64,000 nt of DNA from Nocardioides guangzhouensis. Lineage in GTDB: Bacteria; Actinomycetota; Actinomycetes; Propionibacteriales; Nocardioidaceae. The notes below the pieces were generated by a model that saw only the letters and a program-made list of their open reading frames with translations, ran no database searches and had not been told where the DNA came from. Positions 6,871-14,211 of this stretch are shown here, piece after piece (the stretch's first letter is position 1; every line of letters begins with the position of its first letter). The position numbers were made by a program, and so were the translations under genes. The stretch is taken from assembly GCF_004519545.1 (NCBI RefSeq), contig NZ_SDKM01000002.1, positions 124,001-188,000 on the forward strand. The letters run 5' to 3'.

Positions 6871-8586
6871 CTACTCCTGACTGATCCGCTCGATGCCTAC
6901 TCGCAACGTCGCGGTGAACCCGGTCCCGGCAACCTGAAACCTCCACCCGGTGTCCGATGCGGCAGCGCGCTGGACCGCAGGCGATGGGCCTCCGGATTCC
7001 GTCACCACGCCGTTGAAGTCTGTGCTGTCGGCGCCGGCGGCCCTGGTTCTGGCAACCGCCACCGATCGGTCTGCCCTCGGCCCCAACAGCTCCTCGTTCG
7101 TGTGGACGAACACCTGAATGGGACTTCCAGGGAAGGCCTGGACGTAGTACTGCTTGCGGAAGATGACGTTGTCGGAAAACCCAAAACCCCGGCTGTCGCG
7201 CTCGCCGACGTACAGGTCGAGACGGAACACCATGTCCGGGTGGCTGGGGTCCAGGACGTCACGCTCGTCGATCCAGCCATCCCAGATGAGGCGGTCGGGG
7301 CCGGCCCACCATGTGGTGTCGTCACCCGGATCTGATAACGGCTTGGTAAGCGCCTTTGCGAGGTCGTAGGGCCCGTCCGCGAGGTCAACTCGTCGGAAGG
7401 GGCCGTAGCAATTCTCTGCTTCGGCGCTTTGGTGAAACAGTTCGAAGTCCAAGCCTCTGGGCTTGATGGAGGCACCGAAGTAGAACTCAGACTTGCCGAA
7501 CCAGTCCTTGCCGCGGCTGATCTCGGCCTCGTCGAGCCACAGCCTCACCCGATGTGTTCCGTTGAGGAAGCGCATGCTGATCTCGTAAGCCTCACGGGAC
7601 GTGACCAGCGAATCGGGGCCTCCGTGGCACTTGTTCACGAAGGTCCTGGGCGCGCCAGGTAGCTGTGCTGCGGCCTGCTTGACCAAGCCATCACTCTTGT
7701 TGGTCGCCAGCGTGCCCTCGTCGAACAGCGACGAGAGACGGTTGGCCAAAGAGGAGACGCCGACGTTATACGTTCGGTAATTCGTGCCGACGACAGTGAG
7801 GATTCGCTCCATCGGAAACACGTTGGCTATGTCGTTGAACGCAACGCCGTCAGGGTCAAACGCCGCCAGCTCGTTCTTCGCCTTCCCCACCTTCGGGAGT
7901 GCCGAGACGAGCCAGCGCGGCAGAACCTGGAACGCGATACCGCGATGCGGCGTGCCAAGGGTCACGATCTTGTGGACAAGTCGTTCAGCCGACTTCTTCT
8001 CCGCGGCGTCCATCTGGTGCAGGGCATCGCGGACGACCAGTCCGCCCATGCTGTGCGCAACGACATCGACTCCTTGGAACGGAAGCTTGTGCACGCCGGC
8101 CGCCGCCTCAATGAGGTATATCAAGCGTGCAAGGCCACGTCCGTAGTTGGCCAGGCTGCGCGGGTCGAGGTCGTAGTAGCGATAGACCCAGATGGTCCCG
8201 GCCAGGCCGTTCGCCAGCACGATCTTCGCGGTGCTCGGGTCGATGACCACGGTGTCGCCGCCGACATCACCCCCGGCGAAGCCGCCAAGGTCGATATCCG
8301 CACTCGGAGCGTCGATAGGCTTGCTGTAGTAACCGACGACGTTCGTGGCGTCGGTGTACTGGTAGCGGGGTGACTTCAGCGCACGCAGGACGAACCCCTC
8401 GTAGATGAAGTTCTGCCCTCGCCGACCTGGATACACGGTGCCTTCGTTGAATCCTTGGTATGCGTTGCGTCGTTCATCATCGACATCGACGCCACCGAAT
8501 CCGCGGACCAGGATCAATGGGCGGGGAATGACCGTGCCGGTATCAGCGTCATCTCCGCCTGAGTTGATTTCGGCTGTTGCGCTCAC
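6871..8586 (-). CDS. Alpha/beta-hydrolase lipase (PGAP1/lecithin-acyltransferase-like)
   Basis: A 571-residue protein. Residues about 20-340 form an alpha/beta-hydrolase: LILVRGFGG near the start (oxyanion side), the nucleophile elbow VVAHSMGGLVVRDAL with Ser179, then TLGTPHRGIAFQV, NKSDGLV (likely Asp) and KCHGGPDSL (likely His). It should hydrolyse lipid or other ester bonds. About 230 further residues form a beta-rich module of unknown type. There is no signal peptide, which is unusual for a lipase. It is divergent from the MACPF-like gene. A phospholipase effector is one reading, given the membrane-active neighbour and the gpD-like gene beyond it, but that is inference. Confidence 0.7.
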   Translation of the reverse strand: MSATAEINSGGDDADTGTVIPRPLILVRGFGGVDVDDERRNAYQGFNEGTVYPGRRGQNFIYEGFVLRALKSPRYQYTDATNVVGYYSKPIDAPSADIDLGGFAGGDVGGDTVVIDPSTAKIVLANGLAGTIWVYRYYDLDPRSLANYGRGLARLIYLIEAAAGVHKLPFQGVDVVAHSMGGLVVRDALHQMDAAEKKSAERLVHKIVTLGTPHRGIAFQVLPRWLVSALPKVGKAKNELAAFDPDGVAFNDIANVFPMERILTVVGTNYRTYNVGVSSLANRLSSLFDEGTLATNKSDGLVKQAAAQLPGAPRTFVNKCHGGPDSLVTSREAYEISMRFLNGTHRVRLWLDEAEISRGKDWFGKSEFYFGASIKPRGLDFELFHQSAEAENCYGPFRRVDLADGPYDLAKALTKPLSDPGDDTTWWAGPDRLIWDGWIDERDVLDPSHPDMVFRLDLYVGERDSRGFGFSDNVIFRKQYYVQAFPGSPIQVFVHTNEELLGPRADRSVAVARTRAAGADSTDFNGVVTESGGPSPAVQRAAASDTGWRFQVAGTGFTATLRVGIERISQE

Positions 8587-9027
8587 GCTGCCTCCCGAGG
8601 AAGTTGCCTAGCTCACTTCATCGGGCTCGCGGCGTTTGGGTCCATAGCCTCATCGCACTAGCCCATGTGTCCCGGACCTGCGGCAGTGTTGCGGAACAGG
8701 ACTGACCGCACGTCCCCCTCGACTCCGTCGTCGAGATACGCCTTTCCGAATGGAGTCCCGTCCGCCCTGGCCTGGGAGTCGCGGCGGTGGACCGACCGGG
8801 CACCAGCGCGCCTTCCCACATGCTTCGCTTGGGATCCGAGGGTAGGTCCAAGAATTGGCGTGGCAGATGGCCCGATCGGAGCATGGCGATCAAGAAGGTC
8901 CGCTGTCACTGTGAAGGTCAGATGCATGTGCCGCGGTTACCGTGAGCAGACGATTCAAGTTCGGAGTCTCGGTGCGATGCGTTGCCACCCGGCAAGTGAC
9001 GCGTGAGCCTCACGAAGGAGTCGTCTC
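8587..9027. other. Divergent intergenic region, no gene seen
   Basis: 441 bases between the divergent lipase and MACPF-like genes. Short frames on both strands look like noise. GAAGGAG about ten bases before the ATG at 9028 is a good ribosome site for that gene. No repeat or island motif was found. Confidence 0.45.
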
Positions 9028-10524
9028 ATGAAGCTGTCCCTCGACCACGGGGTCCGGCTGGGCGTGGGTGTCGACACCGTCTTGCAATTGGCCAAGGGAG
9101 AGGCGATTGAGTATGCGGGGGTCACCGACGCCGAGGGCGGGCAAACAGTCACCGCTGAGTTTCGAGTCATCACCACCCAACAAGAGCTGAGTGAATCGCT
9201 CGATCTGTCCGTGTCGGCCTCGGTCCGATACGGACTGGCGAACGTGGACGGCCGCATGGACTTCGCGGAGAAGAACGCCATCAACGAGTCTTCGGTCTAC
9301 ATGATGCTTTCCGCGCACGCGTCCAATCCGCCGCGCTACATGCAGAAGCCCAAATTGAGGGGCGCCGCGGAAGTGATGTACCGCAATAATCCGGAGGAGT
9401 TTCGTCAGTCGTTCGGTGATTGTTTCGTCGACGAGGTGTACACCGGCGGATCACTCGCGATCCTCTTCATGTTCCACACGCGAGACGAATCATCCTCGCG
9501 GACGGTGTCGGCGGAGTTGAACGGTGCCGTCGGGGGCCTCATCGCCGGAGGGGAGATCTCGGGGTCCTTCACATCCGTCGTCCAGTCGGCCCAGTCCAAG
9601 TCCGACCTACGAATTTCGGCCTTCATCTCCGGTGGCCGAGGCGTCGTGATTCCCGCGAACCCGGAAGAAGCGATTAGTCTCTTCAAGTCCTTTCCGGCCG
9701 CGGTGCTGAACGCGGGTGTGCCGCACCAGGTGACGGCCAAACCTTGGCGTGAGTTTCCCCTCCCACCGGCTCCCACCGACGCAGAGATGATGGTGCGCCG
9801 CCACACCATCGAGACGTGCGGTCAGAACGTCCTCAAGGCCATCCAGGCCAAGACCCGTCTGCAGTACATCCTCGACAACCCTCAGCAGTTCGTGAACCCG
9901 GACCTGCTGGCGCTGACCACGATGCGCCAGCAGCTTCACGGCACGATGACGAAGTGGGCGCAAGCGGCACACGCCTGCAACCAAGACATCAAGCAGTGCA
10001 CACTCGAAGGTCTTGAGTTCCCCGTTATCAACTGGCCCGACAGAGTTGAGTCGCTCGACCCGCTGGGCGACAAGATCGCGCAAGTCGAACTGCATGACTC
10101 CCGAGCACGAGCGTGGCTGCGCGCCCTCTTCGGCCTGCCGCTAGACATGGAGTACGACCGTGACGAGGGCCGAGAAGGCAGCCGCTGGCGCTTCGCGAAC
10201 GACGGCGATGGTAAGCAGATAGGTGGCGTCTTCTACACGCCGGAGACTGGCGCGCATGTCGTGTACGGCGGCATCTTTCGCAAGTACGCCGAACTCGGCG
10301 GCTGCACGGGCAAACTCGGGTTCCCAATCACGGACGAGGAGAACTTCGATCCGTCACGGTGGCCTGGGCACGACCTCGACCGCTGCCAGCGCTTCGAGCA
10401 CGGTTTCGTTTGGTGGGACGCGCAGACCCAGGTTGTGAGCGACGGCGTACCCCTAGACGCCCTGACCGGGATGCGCGAGAGCGCTACGGGCCGGCTCGGC
10501 CGCGTGCGGTTGCCGGGCCAATGA
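9028..10524 (+). CDS. MACPF-like pore-former with C-terminal LGFP repeat
   Basis: A 498-residue protein. The first 250 residues resemble a membrane-attack-complex/perforin fold: a strand-rich start, a serine-rich amphipathic stretch, then FGDCFVDEVYTGGSLAILF, which matches the end of the MACPF signature (FG...GG), and a second Gly/Ser amphipathic region (AVGGLIAGGEISGSF). After a helical linker, residues about 400-475 hold an LGFP-type repeat (GGCTGKLGFPITDEENF and QRFEHGFVWW), a module known from actinobacterial wall-associated proteins. No signal peptide is visible, so a non-Sec route or cell lysis would be needed for export. The MACPF call is by pattern and moderately sure; the LGFP call is stronger. 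Confidence 0.58.
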   Translation: MKLSLDHGVRLGVGVDTVLQLAKGEAIEYAGVTDAEGGQTVTAEFRVITTQQELSESLDLSVSASVRYGLANVDGRMDFAEKNAINESSVYMMLSAHASNPPRYMQKPKLRGAAEVMYRNNPEEFRQSFGDCFVDEVYTGGSLAILFMFHTRDESSSRTVSAELNGAVGGLIAGGEISGSFTSVVQSAQSKSDLRISAFISGGRGVVIPANPEEAISLFKSFPAAVLNAGVPHQVTAKPWREFPLPPAPTDAEMMVRRHTIETCGQNVLKAIQAKTRLQYILDNPQQFVNPDLLALTTMRQQLHGTMTKWAQAAHACNQDIKQCTLEGLEFPVINWPDRVESLDPLGDKIAQVELHDSRARAWLRALFGLPLDMEYDRDEGREGSRWRFANDGDGKQIGGVFYTPETGAHVVYGGIFRKYAELGGCTGKLGFPITDEENFDPSRWPGHDLDRCQRFEHGFVWWDAQTQVVSDGVPLDALTGMRESATGRLGRVRLPGQ

Positions 10525-10581
10525 GCTCGATCGGCCGCGGCAGCAAGCTGCAATCTAAGGTGGACACGCGAGGGTTGGATG

Positions 10582-11178
10582 CTACGAGCCGCTTGTTGGG
10601 CGCTCTCCTGCATGCGGCGTCGGGGCCACTCCCTCACCGATGAACTCCACCCGGGCTCCGTGGTGACCATCGAAGCGATGCCAGATCTCAGTCACCTGAA
10701 ATGATCCATCGAAGGCGGCGTCCGCAGTTGTCAACGCCACTCGACAGCCATGCCGCAGCGTCAAGACGGTGGTCACACAGCGAATGCGGGATATCCCCCG
10801 ACGCTGACGAACGACCAGTGACAGGATCTCGTGGTCGAGTCGCAGGGGCGTGGGGTCTATGGTCCCGCCTGGCTGGTCGTCACCCTTCGCTCGGAGAACG
10901 ACCCGCGGTGCAGCAGCCTCGCGCACGAGCAAATCGACGCCGTGGGCCTTGCCCGTGAAGATCGAAGCTCCTGCCAACGTCACCTCGAGCATGGTGTGCC
11001 CAAGCGACACCAGAGTTCGAAGTTCGGGCATGCTCTCCCGGTCGACGGTGAGTGAAGCGGCACCCCTGCCCTCCTTGCAGTGGACAACCAGGGACTCCAG
11101 GGCCACACCTAGTCGAGGGGGAACCTTGCCGTCTAGCGACACTCGAGGCATGACAACGGGAATGGGCGTGTCGACCAT
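10582..11178 (-). CDS. Short gpD/VgrG-like tail-hub protein
   Basis: A 198-residue, beta-rich protein. The N-terminal half follows the phage gpD/VgrG hub pattern: PVVMPRVSLDG, a strand ending in GHTMLEVTLA, then SIFTGKAHGVDLLV. The last 60 residues carry the hallmark end of that family: LRHGCRVALTTADAAFDGSF followed by VTEIWHRFDGHHGARVEF (G...fdG.y.V...HrfD.....t.f). The usual family length is over 300 residues, so the middle is missing and this may be a minimal or stripped hub. It ends tail to tail with the MACPF-like gene. It could be a carrier or adaptor for the neighbouring toxins. No sheath, tube or baseplate genes are in the window. Confidence 0.5.
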   Translation of the reverse strand: MVDTPIPVVMPRVSLDGKVPPRLGVALESLVVHCKEGRGAASLTVDRESMPELRTLVSLGHTMLEVTLAGASIFTGKAHGVDLLVREAAAPRVVLRAKGDDQPGGTIDPTPLRLDHEILSLVVRQRRGISRIRCVTTVLTLRHGCRVALTTADAAFDGSFQVTEIWHRFDGHHGARVEFIGEGVAPTPHAGERPTSGS

Positions 11179-11220
11179 ATGAAGACGATACGGTCAGCGT
11201 AACTGCGGGTGCGGTCCGCA

Positions 11221-11889
11221 CTAGATCGGCGACATCTGTCCTCCGTTGCGCGCCAGATACTCCAGGACCCGGCCGCGGGCCGACGTGCCGAGCCGCTCTC
11301 GACCTAGGACGAAGCGCTGCCACAGATCGCGGCCATGCGCTGCGACATGTTGCTGCTCACCGAGGTGTCGGAGCGTGTCCAGCTCCCGACACACGCTCTC
11401 CAGCCACCAGCAGTTTGATGGCGCCGCGCCAGCGCTGGGCGGCCGTGGCATCTCGCCAGCCGCTCCGTCGCTTGCCTGATCCGCATGGGGCCTCGGCGAT
11501 GGTGGAGATCGATAGGATGCGGGTCTGCTCATCGGTTCTGCCTTGGCGCTCGTGCTGCATACAGCCGCCCTAGAACGGACCGACTACGGCAGCGGAGACC
11601 GAATCGGCGGTCGCCTGCATCGAAGCGGCGACTCCGAGCGTGTGGGGCGGGGACTGGAACCACGCGATGACGGGCCGTGAGCGGAGCGGCTCCCAACGTG
11701 GTCGGCGATCCATCCTGGAGGGGCGCCCAGCTCGGCCTGCGACTTCCCACCGAGGAGGCACCCCACCAGATCCAGGGACTGTTGAGCATCGATCACAGCC
11801 TCGTGGAAGGGGGCTGAGCGTTGAGCTCTATCCCGCCTTCGCGAACGAGGCGAGGATCGCCGACACGACGCCTATGTCATCGAGATCTG
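11221..11889 (-). pseudogene. Decayed coding remnants, origin unknown
   Basis: Protein-like segments appear on the reverse strand in different frames, broken by stops: DDIGVVSAILASFAKAG then stop, IDAQQSLDLVGCLLGGKSQ, then a shift to PPHTLGVAASMQATADSV, and finally VCRELDTLRHLGEQQHVAAH running into GRDLWQRFVLGRERLG. No single frame joins them, so this looks like one or more decayed genes. I could not name a family. The coding origin itself is only moderately likely. Confidence 0.3.
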
Positions 11890-11924
11890 ATGTTGCGCAC
11901 TACAAGATCGCTGGATAGCGCTCG

Positions 11925-11940
11925 CTGGCGGCGGTATGAC
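11925..11940 (+). repeat. Island motif copy 7, ended by IS remnant
   Basis: CTGGCGGCGGTATGAC matches the left part of the island motif and stops exactly where the ISL3 end remnant begins (11941), as if insertion or a later deletion removed the rest. Confidence 0.42.
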
Positions 11941-11992
11941 GGCTCATCCCAATCGAGGGTGTAGGTGGGGTCTGAAGCCGCCGGTCTCGGGC
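11941..11992 (-). mobile_element. ISL3-type end remnant
   Basis: GGCTCATCCCAATCGAGGG and the following 30 bases closely match the left end of the complete ISL3 element at 12713. The match includes the bases encoding the transposase C-terminus (ETGGFRP..HPRL). Only this end survives. Confidence 0.62.
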
Positions 11993-12226
11993 ACGTTGTC
12001 GTAGGCCGCGCGCCAGCCCCGCAGCCGGGCCGCCGGCACCCCCCGCGCGGGCAGGCTCATCGACGGGGGGAGGCTGAGCAGCTGGTGGTGGATCCGACTT
12101 ACGTCGGCCGCGATCCGCTCGATCGGAGGGCCGGCAGGCCCCCTGCGCAGGGGGCGTGGTCGATCGCTGGGCCGAGCGGCCGGTGACGAGGTTCGAGCGC
12201 AAGGGGACTGCCGCCGGCCGCGGCAT
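11944..12226 (-). pseudogene. Hypothetical gene truncated by IS remnant
   Basis: Reading leftward, the frame gives PPIERIAADVSRIHHQLL, then a Pro-rich stretch, ARLRGWRAAYDNV, and then runs straight into the ISL3 end (PETGGFRPHLHPRLG, stop). The IHHQLL...RLRGWRAAYD segment resembles a small conserved actinobacterial protein of unknown function whose normal end continues past this point. The 3' part was therefore replaced by the IS remnant. The 5' limit is unclear; upstream sequence is still protein-like but has no convincing start. Confidence 0.4.
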
Positions 12227-12286
12227 CGCCGACCTGCGGTACCGACGGACAGCCTGACCGACCGGGCGCAGCGCGGATCGGGTAGG

Positions 12287-12697
12287 TCAGCCGCCCCCGG
12301 CGATGTTGACCAGCCACGAGGTCCCGAACCGGTCGACGCACATCCCGAACTCGTCGCCCCACGGCTGGGTGGCCAGCTCGACCGTCACGGTCCCTCCGTC
12401 CGACAGCGCCTGCCAGTAGCCGCGCAGTTCCTCGGTGTCGTCCCCGCCGAGGCTGACCGCGAAGTTGTTCCCGGGCCGCAACGTCTCGCCCGGCAGCATG
12501 TCGGCGGCCATCAGCGTGAGGCCAGACGCTGTTTCCAGCTGGCCGTGCATGACCTGGTCGCCAATGCCGTGGTCGTCGGTGCCGAAGTCGCCGAAGTGGT
12601 TGATCGTGAGATCGCCGCCGAACACGTCCTGGTAGAACGCCAGGGCGGCCGAGGCATCACCCGCGAAGCTCAGGTAGGGGTTCAGTCGAGTGGTCAT
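12287..12697 (-). CDS. VOC/PhnB-type glyoxalase-fold protein
   Basis: A 136-residue protein of the vicinal-oxygen-chelate superfamily, PhnB/DUF1338-like subtype: NPYLSFAGDASAALAFYQDV at the start, FGGDL, a central G-rich segment (NNFAVSLGGDDTEELRGYW) and the C-terminal WGDEFGMCVDRFGTSW. Length is normal for the subtype. The substrate cannot be inferred. The ATG at 12697 lies only 15 bases from the end of the ISL3 element, so the native promoter has probably been displaced and expression may depend on the IS or be lost. Confidence 0.75.
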   Translation of the reverse strand: MTTRLNPYLSFAGDASAALAFYQDVFGGDLTINHFGDFGTDDHGIGDQVMHGQLETASGLTLMAADMLPGETLRPGNNFAVSLGGDDTEELRGYWQALSDGGTVTVELATQPWGDEFGMCVDRFGTSWLVNIAGGG

Positions 12698-14033
12698 GGA
12701 CCGACGATAGAGGGCTCATTTCCAATCGAGGGTGTAGGAGTTGGGGTCTGAAGCCGCCGGTCTCGAGCAGCGATCTGGCGATGTAGTTGGTCAGGTTGCG
12801 GAACCCGAGTGCGGACCCGCGGAGGTGCTCGAGGCGTCCGTTGAGCGCCTCGGTAGGGCCGTTGCTGGTGCCGGGTCGGTCGAAGTAGGCGAGCACGTCG
12901 TCAGCACGCTTCTTCAGCGTCCGGCCGAGGGTGATGACCTCGGTGAGCACCTTCGGTACGCCGGTGCTGATCGATTCGATCAGCTTCACCATCGCCTCTC
13001 GGCCACGCGCCCTGTCCTCGTCGCGGTAGGCGGCGACCATGCGCTGGTAGATGCCCCAGGTCGCTTCGACTTCGACGTGCGCGTCGTCGGCGAACAGTGC
13101 GGTGAGTCTGGTGATCTGCTTGTCGGTGAGCAGGCCGGTGCCGGTGTGCAGGGTCCGATGGGACTTGTAGAGCGGGTCGTCCTTGAACCCGTGGATGGCG
13201 AGCTGGACTCGTCGTCGGCACTTGTCGAGTGCGTCGCCAGCCAGGCGGACCACGTGGAAGGGATCCATCACCGCGACGGCGTCGGGGACTTCCTCAGCAG
13301 CTGCGGTCTTGAAGCCGGTGAACCCGTCCATCGCGACCACCTCCACGGCGTCGCGCCACGCCTGCGGACGCTCGTTGAGCCAGGTCTTGAGCGCCTGCTT
13401 GGAACGGCCCTCGACCATGTCCAACAGGCGGGCTGGTCCGGTGGCGTCCCGCACGGGAGTGAGATCGATGATCACGGTGACGTACTTGTCGCCGCGCCTG
13501 GTGTGGCGCCACAGGTGCTCGTCGAGCCCGATGACTTTCACCCCGTCGAACCGGGCCGCTTCGTTGATCAACAGCCTCTTGCCCTCCGCCAGAACCGCGC
13601 TGTTCGCGGTGTCCCACGCGACCCCGAGGCCTTCGGCGAGCCGGGCGACCGTGAGGTGCTGCACGACGATGCCCGTCAACGCCCAGGCCAACCCGGACCG
13701 CGAGAGCTTCGCCCTGGGCTCGGCTACGGCGCTGGTGTCCTGGCGCCACACGTGACCGCACTCGCTGCAACGGTAACGGCGGACGACGACTTCCAGCATC
13801 GTTGGCCGCCAACCCAGCGGCCCGTGGGCAAGTCTTCGGACCACGCTGTCGCGCGGCGCGCCTTCACAACCGCAACGCCTGCACCACTGATCGGGTTCGG
13901 CGACCCGGCACGCGAGGACCGCACGGTCAGGCTCGAGTCGCTGTCCAACGACTTCGAGGCCGAGCCGGTCGAGCCGGGCGAAGGTGGTTAGGTCGGGGCG
14001 GCCGAAGCCGACCGGCGGGGTAGCGTCGGGCAC
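12657..14033 (-). CDS. ISL3-family transposase
   Basis: A 458-residue DDE transposase of the ISL3 family. Near the N-terminus is a zinc finger (CRRCG and CSECG pairs), followed by an HTH-like region (VVQHLTVARLAEGLGV). The first catalytic Asp is in VIGLDEHLWRH, the next is in the AMDGF to VMDPFHVVRLAGD region, and the Glu is in NGPTEALNGRLEHLRG. The frame runs out of the left IS end and stops inside the opposite strand of the VOC gene, so the last 18 or so residues are encoded by flanking DNA. Otherwise intact and probably active. Confidence 0.88.
   Translation of the reverse strand: MPDATPPVGFGRPDLTTFARLDRLGLEVVGQRLEPDRAVLACRVAEPDQWCRRCGCEGAPRDSVVRRLAHGPLGWRPTMLEVVVRRYRCSECGHVWRQDTSAVAEPRAKLSRSGLAWALTGIVVQHLTVARLAEGLGVAWDTANSAVLAEGKRLLINEAARFDGVKVIGLDEHLWRHTRRGDKYVTVIIDLTPVRDATGPARLLDMVEGRSKQALKTWLNERPQAWRDAVEVVAMDGFTGFKTAAAEEVPDAVAVMDPFHVVRLAGDALDKCRRRVQLAIHGFKDDPLYKSHRTLHTGTGLLTDKQITRLTALFADDAHVEVEATWGIYQRMVAAYRDEDRARGREAMVKLIESISTGVPKVLTEVITLGRTLKKRADDVLAYFDRPGTSNGPTEALNGRLEHLRGSALGFRNLTNYIARSLLETGGFRPQLLHPRLEMSPLSSVHDHSTEPLPELRG
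12713..12737 (+). repeat. ISL3 left inverted repeat
   Basis: Begins GGCTCATTTCCAATCGAGGG and ends GTGTAG. It pairs with the right end, allowing one gap and a few mismatches. Confidence 0.65.
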
Positions 14034-14126
14034 GTCGAGGTCTTCCAGATGGCGAGCGTGAGAACTTCCATCTTCGGGAGGCCTCGACTCCTACCCGCTC
14101 AACGACGCGCCGACGGACCCACAGGG

Positions 14127-14150
14127 CTACACCCTCATCTGGGAAGAGCC
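14127..14150 (-). repeat. ISL3 right inverted repeat
   Basis: Reads CTACACCCTCATCTGGGAAG followed by AGCC. It is the imperfect reverse complement of the left end: the first ten bases and the final AGCC agree. It also reads as protein in one frame, so chance similarity is not fully excluded. Confidence 0.58.
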
Positions 14151-14211
14151 CAACAAGGCAGCTGGCCGGCTTATGACGTCGCCCTGACTTAGTGTCAGAA
14201 ATGCTCGAGCG

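Larger units (their letters stand above)
12713..14150 (-). mobile_element. ISL3-family insertion sequence, apparently complete
   Basis: A 1,438-base element bounded by imperfect inverted repeats that begin GGCTC and end GAGCC. The single transposase gene is on the reverse strand. An 8-base target duplication is expected for ISL3. The flanks read CGATAGAG on the left and CAACAAGG on the right, so none is visible; recombination or an older rearrangement may have removed it. Confidence 0.7.

Noticed and set aside
8618-8927. Short reverse frames between the lipase and the MACPF-like gene
   Set aside because: Two frames cover the same bases, neither has a ribosome site or protein-like composition.
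12741-13991. A 416-codon forward frame across the ISL3 transposase
   Set aside because: Antisense to a transposase with all catalytic motifs; no start signal or family resemblance.
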